Shown one piece after another: positions 22,501 to 23,328 of a stretch of 23,328 nucleotides of DNA. A program made the translations under genes and the position numbers. The stretch spans positions 1 through 23,328 of the IMG/VR virus record IMGVR_UViG_3300031787_000864, one strand, 5' to 3'. The notes beneath the pieces are model-generated. The model was not told the DNA's origin. It saw only the letters and a program-made list of their open reading frames with translations, and made no database searches. How positions within the stretch are numbered: position 1 is the stretch's first letter; each line of letters starts with the position of its first letter. The DNA comes from a virus.

Positions 22501-22728
22501 ATGGAATGTTTTAACCCATCTACAACCGCATCTCTAACAGAAGATGATTTTAGAGAGTTTGAATATAGGCCGTCATTAACTTCTGATTCGGTAACATATA
22601 CTTCAACAAATGGTGGTACATTTGATTCGTTTAAAACATTTGCTATTAAAATTGTTTTAACAACAAGTGATCCATCAATTGTTCCAAAAGTAAAAGATTT
22701 TCGTGTAATTGCTTTACCATCAGGTTAA
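16531..22728 (+). CDS. Very large DUF4815-type structural protein
   Basis: The 2065-residue protein begins with 'NYDPYFDDFDEDKNYMRVLF' (6-25) and 'PGYSVQARELTQLQTILQNQ' (27-46), the signature of the DUF4815 phage structural family found after gp8 in marine T4-like phages. 'TAVLDPGKAYVGGYEVQT' (about 325-342) belongs to the same region. The middle is a chain of beta domains. Near residues 1559-1719 is a conserved block with 'DPMAQTFFIDPEVYPNGLFV', 'PVSVQIRPTVNGLPS' and 'FLKAGLYALVVLTDSPSYSL', probably a jelly-roll domain. At about 1844-1920 is the 'GGGYSNSNVVTITS'/'SGSGYYDDFSISV' repeat module shared with the wedge genes. By position it takes the place of T4 gp9-gp10, the peripheral baseplate. 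AGAGGA at 16521-16526 is a good ribosome-binding site and overlaps the gp8 stop. Function beyond structure is unknown. Confidence 0.82.
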   Translation: MTTFFNYDPYFDDFDEDKNYMRVLFRPGYSVQARELTQLQTILQNQIEKFGNHIFKNGSPITGGKISLDDRAFYLILNSQYENEDIDVSLFLDKTIISYNSSKTVRAKVIAVDDTTTNPILILKYLSADFFNEEDEIKIFGQNIFAQVKDTSAVGRSYVASIQDGVYYFKGNFVKIVPQFLVLELFYKVGYNATTINKKPTYKVGIEFEENIVDEIDDTTLLDPAQGASNYQAPGATRYEIATRLSKRTLDSADESSFFEVIRLVDGVKTKEIDYPVYSEIEKTLARRTFEESGNYTVDPFVLSLEEEAYDANNTLDSNSFTAVLDPGKAYVGGYEVQTIAPTRIQIPRARQTSNVSDYDLPTNYSSFVVLANTTGTLDISSFPELDIHCTPHTTIDFSSTNAYNSTKIGTLRANMMKYNDASSSVLGSTHTFTVNVFDVSSKPITGTVLTVGSTNTVIELDAATSTGSQANCYANMYFRITDGAGQFLAPILIRESNSISQTVTLSQALPFIPSSNTYSIESDFKVARSISQKSGSSKIFAADVGSDSKDSTTGFSFITEPTKTSLVFDTPFESMKSGSISNFDFYARKLYSDNLSDGTGQMTISTTGTDTFDFAGSPGTLSDNQILNNIICFIRYNSTSNSTSGIAPNTVVSLANNLFTVTAISNTSITVDFDTAGVRADFIITTKVNNAENGTTGAIRGKQLLPLSNTSHEKVPYNLDTAGDSLDFANTGSVINITDGLVFEDIGATFINGANTIAQLKTPGTVVSLQVPDIYEIVRITDSKSTTTNVTTAMLTNDDHDVTSHYEFDNGQRKTHYDHATIKLKRGYSSPTGSSLLIQYKYLKHQAAPSPQNEGLFTVDSYLKTGSNFTYNEMSKFLSNEDGKLISLRSCLDFRPTRTIASNTFFGAVNVDPDRTAELSFEYYLSRIDRLVVKPSKEFSVLSGKSAVSPIPPPVDTNDMLIYTLDIPPYTETVKEIKAEFKNNKRFTMNDIGSFEKRIKGLEYYVALTSLEKNAADSKVLDADGLERSKYGILVDNFTNRDVQSTYGDVGFDNRNLIEEGELKPASLMRTFKMKWSSANSSGSYAAIGVNDQKSLMLNYTTSSFASQPYATKFVPVANALFANFKGTMRLFPEYTGDVDTGHTARVTLNSTQGLDNAFNFINEAFKFISDQNPTWVNDKDNPFAKVVDTKWFETVTTVDNSTVQLGRREFGNLQTTTDRVYISKGAELNMKQISSSTSQVDVGTFVTDLAIQPYLKPRDITFTASSLKPNARYYAFFDGVNIDQYVVVPSKIKVLSGVNSNSVFISGELAIIANNGTELNSFIASYQSGGTSYRMVVVTNSERGSSNVSVVNETGLALTGSKVIWGVDSKSVYGIDSVLEHKSGLTRGITSSTITLAPDAPSVNIAGNTITFVHRSGSSDGYGAVYNVIAYNTSTKVATIQETTSSVEQSSTWVYSIGVNRANKLGQVSGVFYPPAATFRNGERVLRLTESFNNTYDEDAISFAEKSYVSSGIKVNKTNLVNTVYNVDVGVKFVGNASSPLLQSTAVRQEITSTWRVDPMAQTFFIDPEVYPNGLFVENVKLFFANKDEDNIPVSVQIRPTVNGLPSSDFIYPESIVTKYPFEVNTTTSPNFNSSSNYTKFTFASPVFLKAGLYALVVLTDSPSYSLWVAEKGATTTGNQYVSVNPYVGTLYKSQNAMEYVPYLNEDLMFDMDRCIFSSSPATFILENERQSAKYNIDKFRLITRQLETQSDTPFTIDYKFKSKMAGGAKETAYRDLIPFVTYSMGDDDLYTVGNRRKDIENQGDFSVSLTISTTDNAVSPLVSLESIFLNAWENFVDNAEITVDDFNIITPGGGYSNSNVVTITSNTGTGALVYLVTNGAQGNVIGLNVASSGSGYYDDFSISVPGTGFGTITSNAEIVLNSEYDSSGGPCLARYITKPITLADGFDAGDLRVFLSANRRGVSDIHVYYKILSGSDSTTFKDRPYQKMECFNPSTTASLTEDDFREFEYRPSLTSDSVTYTSTNGGTFDSFKTFAIKIVLTTSDPSIVPKVKDFRVIALPSG

Positions 22729-22729
22729 T

Positions 22730-22957
22730 ATGAAAATACCTGTAAAAGGAACAAACTTTGTTAAAGACACATCAAGTGGTGCTCTTTTAACGGTGAATCG
22801 TGGAGTTTTGTTAGAAAATGAAGCCAGATTACGTTTGAAATCAAAATTAAATTCAAAAAATGATGAAATAAATAATTTAAAAATTCAAGTGGATTCTTTA
22901 AATAAAGATATTGGTGAAATAAAAAATATGTTACAACAGTTAATTAAGAGAGATTAA
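22730..22957 (+). CDS. Small coiled-coil virion-module protein
   Basis: The 75-residue protein starts at the ATG at 22730, two bases after the stop of the giant gene. An in-frame TTG at 22709 lies inside that gene and is unlikely as a start; AGG at 22722-22724 sits 5 bases before the ATG. The N-terminal part 'MKIPVKGTNFVKDTSSGALL' is a conserved opening I recall from small proteins at this place in marine T4-like phages. Residues about 38-73 are a charged heptad-type helix ('NDEINNLKIQVDSLNKDIGE', then 'IKNMLQQLIK'), probably a coiled coil. It may be a small trimeric linker or capping protein of the baseplate or fibre. That is inference; no characterised function is known to me. Confidence 0.75.
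   Translation: MKIPVKGTNFVKDTSSGALLTVNRGVLLENEARLRLKSKLNSKNDEINNLKIQVDSLNKDIGEIKNMLQQLIKRD
22868..22874 (+). promoter_or_regulatory. Weak candidate late promoter (ATAAATA) inside the small gene
   Basis: ATAAATA occurs within the coiled-coil gene, about 92 bases before the ATG of the last gene. The surrounding codons are Lys/Ile/Asn-rich (GAA ATA AAT AAT), so the match may be chance. Confidence 0.2.
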
Positions 22958-22965
22958 AGTACCAA

Positions 22966-23328
22966 ATGACTATTCCTATCATAACAAGAACGAATACCAT
23001 TGATGAATGGCGAATTCAAACAAATTTGTCAGCTATAGAATTAAATAATTTAAAAGCTAACAATTATACAAAATCAAATGGTACTTTAGAATTAGCTAAC
23101 AACTCTGTACTTTTAATAAGTGCAAACGGTACCGCACTCCAAGTTTCAAATAGTGCTTTTATCGGTAGAAATTTAGCAGTAACAAATAACGTTTCTGTTG
23201 GTGCAGTTGGTTCTGGTGTTGGTAATGTCTCTATAGGTAACTCTGTTTTGATTGCTGGACCCGGAGAAGCAGTTAACGTTTCAAATAGTGTTTATGTTGG
23301 TGGCAATAGCAATGTTAGAGGCAACGTG
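22966..23328 (+). CDS. Fibre-like structural protein, 5' part only
   Basis: An open frame starts at the ATG at 22966, 8 bases after the previous stop, and runs 121 codons to the right edge. It begins MTIPIITRTNTIDEWRIQTN, a likely attachment segment, then has a helix ('AIELNNLKANNY'). From about residue 40 it is built of short beta repeats such as 'NSVLLISANGTALQVSNSAF' and 'NSVLIAGPGEAVNVSNSVY', which look like rungs of a beta-helix or fibre shaft. The style resembles the beta domain of the S74 fibre gene. It is probably another tail fibre or baseplate-linked fibre; the C-terminal domain that would tell is outside the window. Confidence 0.7.
   Translation, partial: MTIPIITRTNTIDEWRIQTNLSAIELNNLKANNYTKSNGTLELANNSVLLISANGTALQVSNSAFIGRNLAVTNNVSVGAVGSGVGNVSIGNSVLIAGPGEAVNVSNSVYVGGNSNVRGNV

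Overview
The window is a late structural-gene block of a tailed phage with a contractile tail, of the marine T4-like myovirus type. The DNA is strongly A+T-rich. Genes are packed almost without gaps and many overlap as TAATG or ATGA. The set of recognisable products is nearly all baseplate: homologues of T4 gp48, gp53, gp27, gp5, gp25, gp6, gp7 and gp8, plus the head-completion protein gp4. A very large DUF4815-type structural protein, alanine-rich 'ANAAF' fibres with an S74 chaperone tail, and a split gp5 without lysozyme resemble phages of marine cyanobacteria and SAR11-type hosts more than enteric T4 relatives. No host gene, tRNA, integrase, insertion sequence or CRISPR array is visible. 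The host cannot be fixed from this window; an A+T-rich marine bacterium is a guess.

Layout. Positions 1-641 carry two minus-strand genes: the 5' end of an unrecognised virion-type gene and gp4. A short divergent gap follows, and everything downstream is on the plus strand. Positions 674-5736 hold the central hub and tube cap: gp48, gp53, gp27-like hub, and gp5 split into an OB-fold gene and a beta-helix spike gene. Positions 5739-9852 hold a host-recognition cassette: an S74-terminated fibre, a polyglycine adhesin-like protein and a small unknown gene. Positions 9890-16522 hold the baseplate wedge genes gp25, gp6, gp7 and gp8. Positions 16531-22728 are one 2065-residue structural gene. The window ends with a small coiled-coil protein and the 5' part of another fibre-like gene.

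How they work together: gp6, gp7, gp8, gp25 and gp53 build the wedges. The gp27-like hub and the two gp5 pieces build the central spike. gp48 caps the tube, and the fibres and adhesin contact the host. A T4-type late promoter motif (ATAAATA) stands at the head of several translationally coupled gene blocks.

Most notable observations: a shared 'N-x-G-x-x-Y' beta-repeat module inside four consecutive genes (gp6, gp7, gp8 and the giant gene); gp5 split into two coupled genes, with the lysozyme replaced by a helical domain and an H-x-H motif at the spike tip; a gp7 whose N terminus corresponds to the C-terminal part of T4 gp7; ATAAATA motifs only 4-5 bases from start codons; and a recent 120-bp tandem duplication in the fibre gene. 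There is no gene-free stretch longer than 40 bases apart from what is listed.
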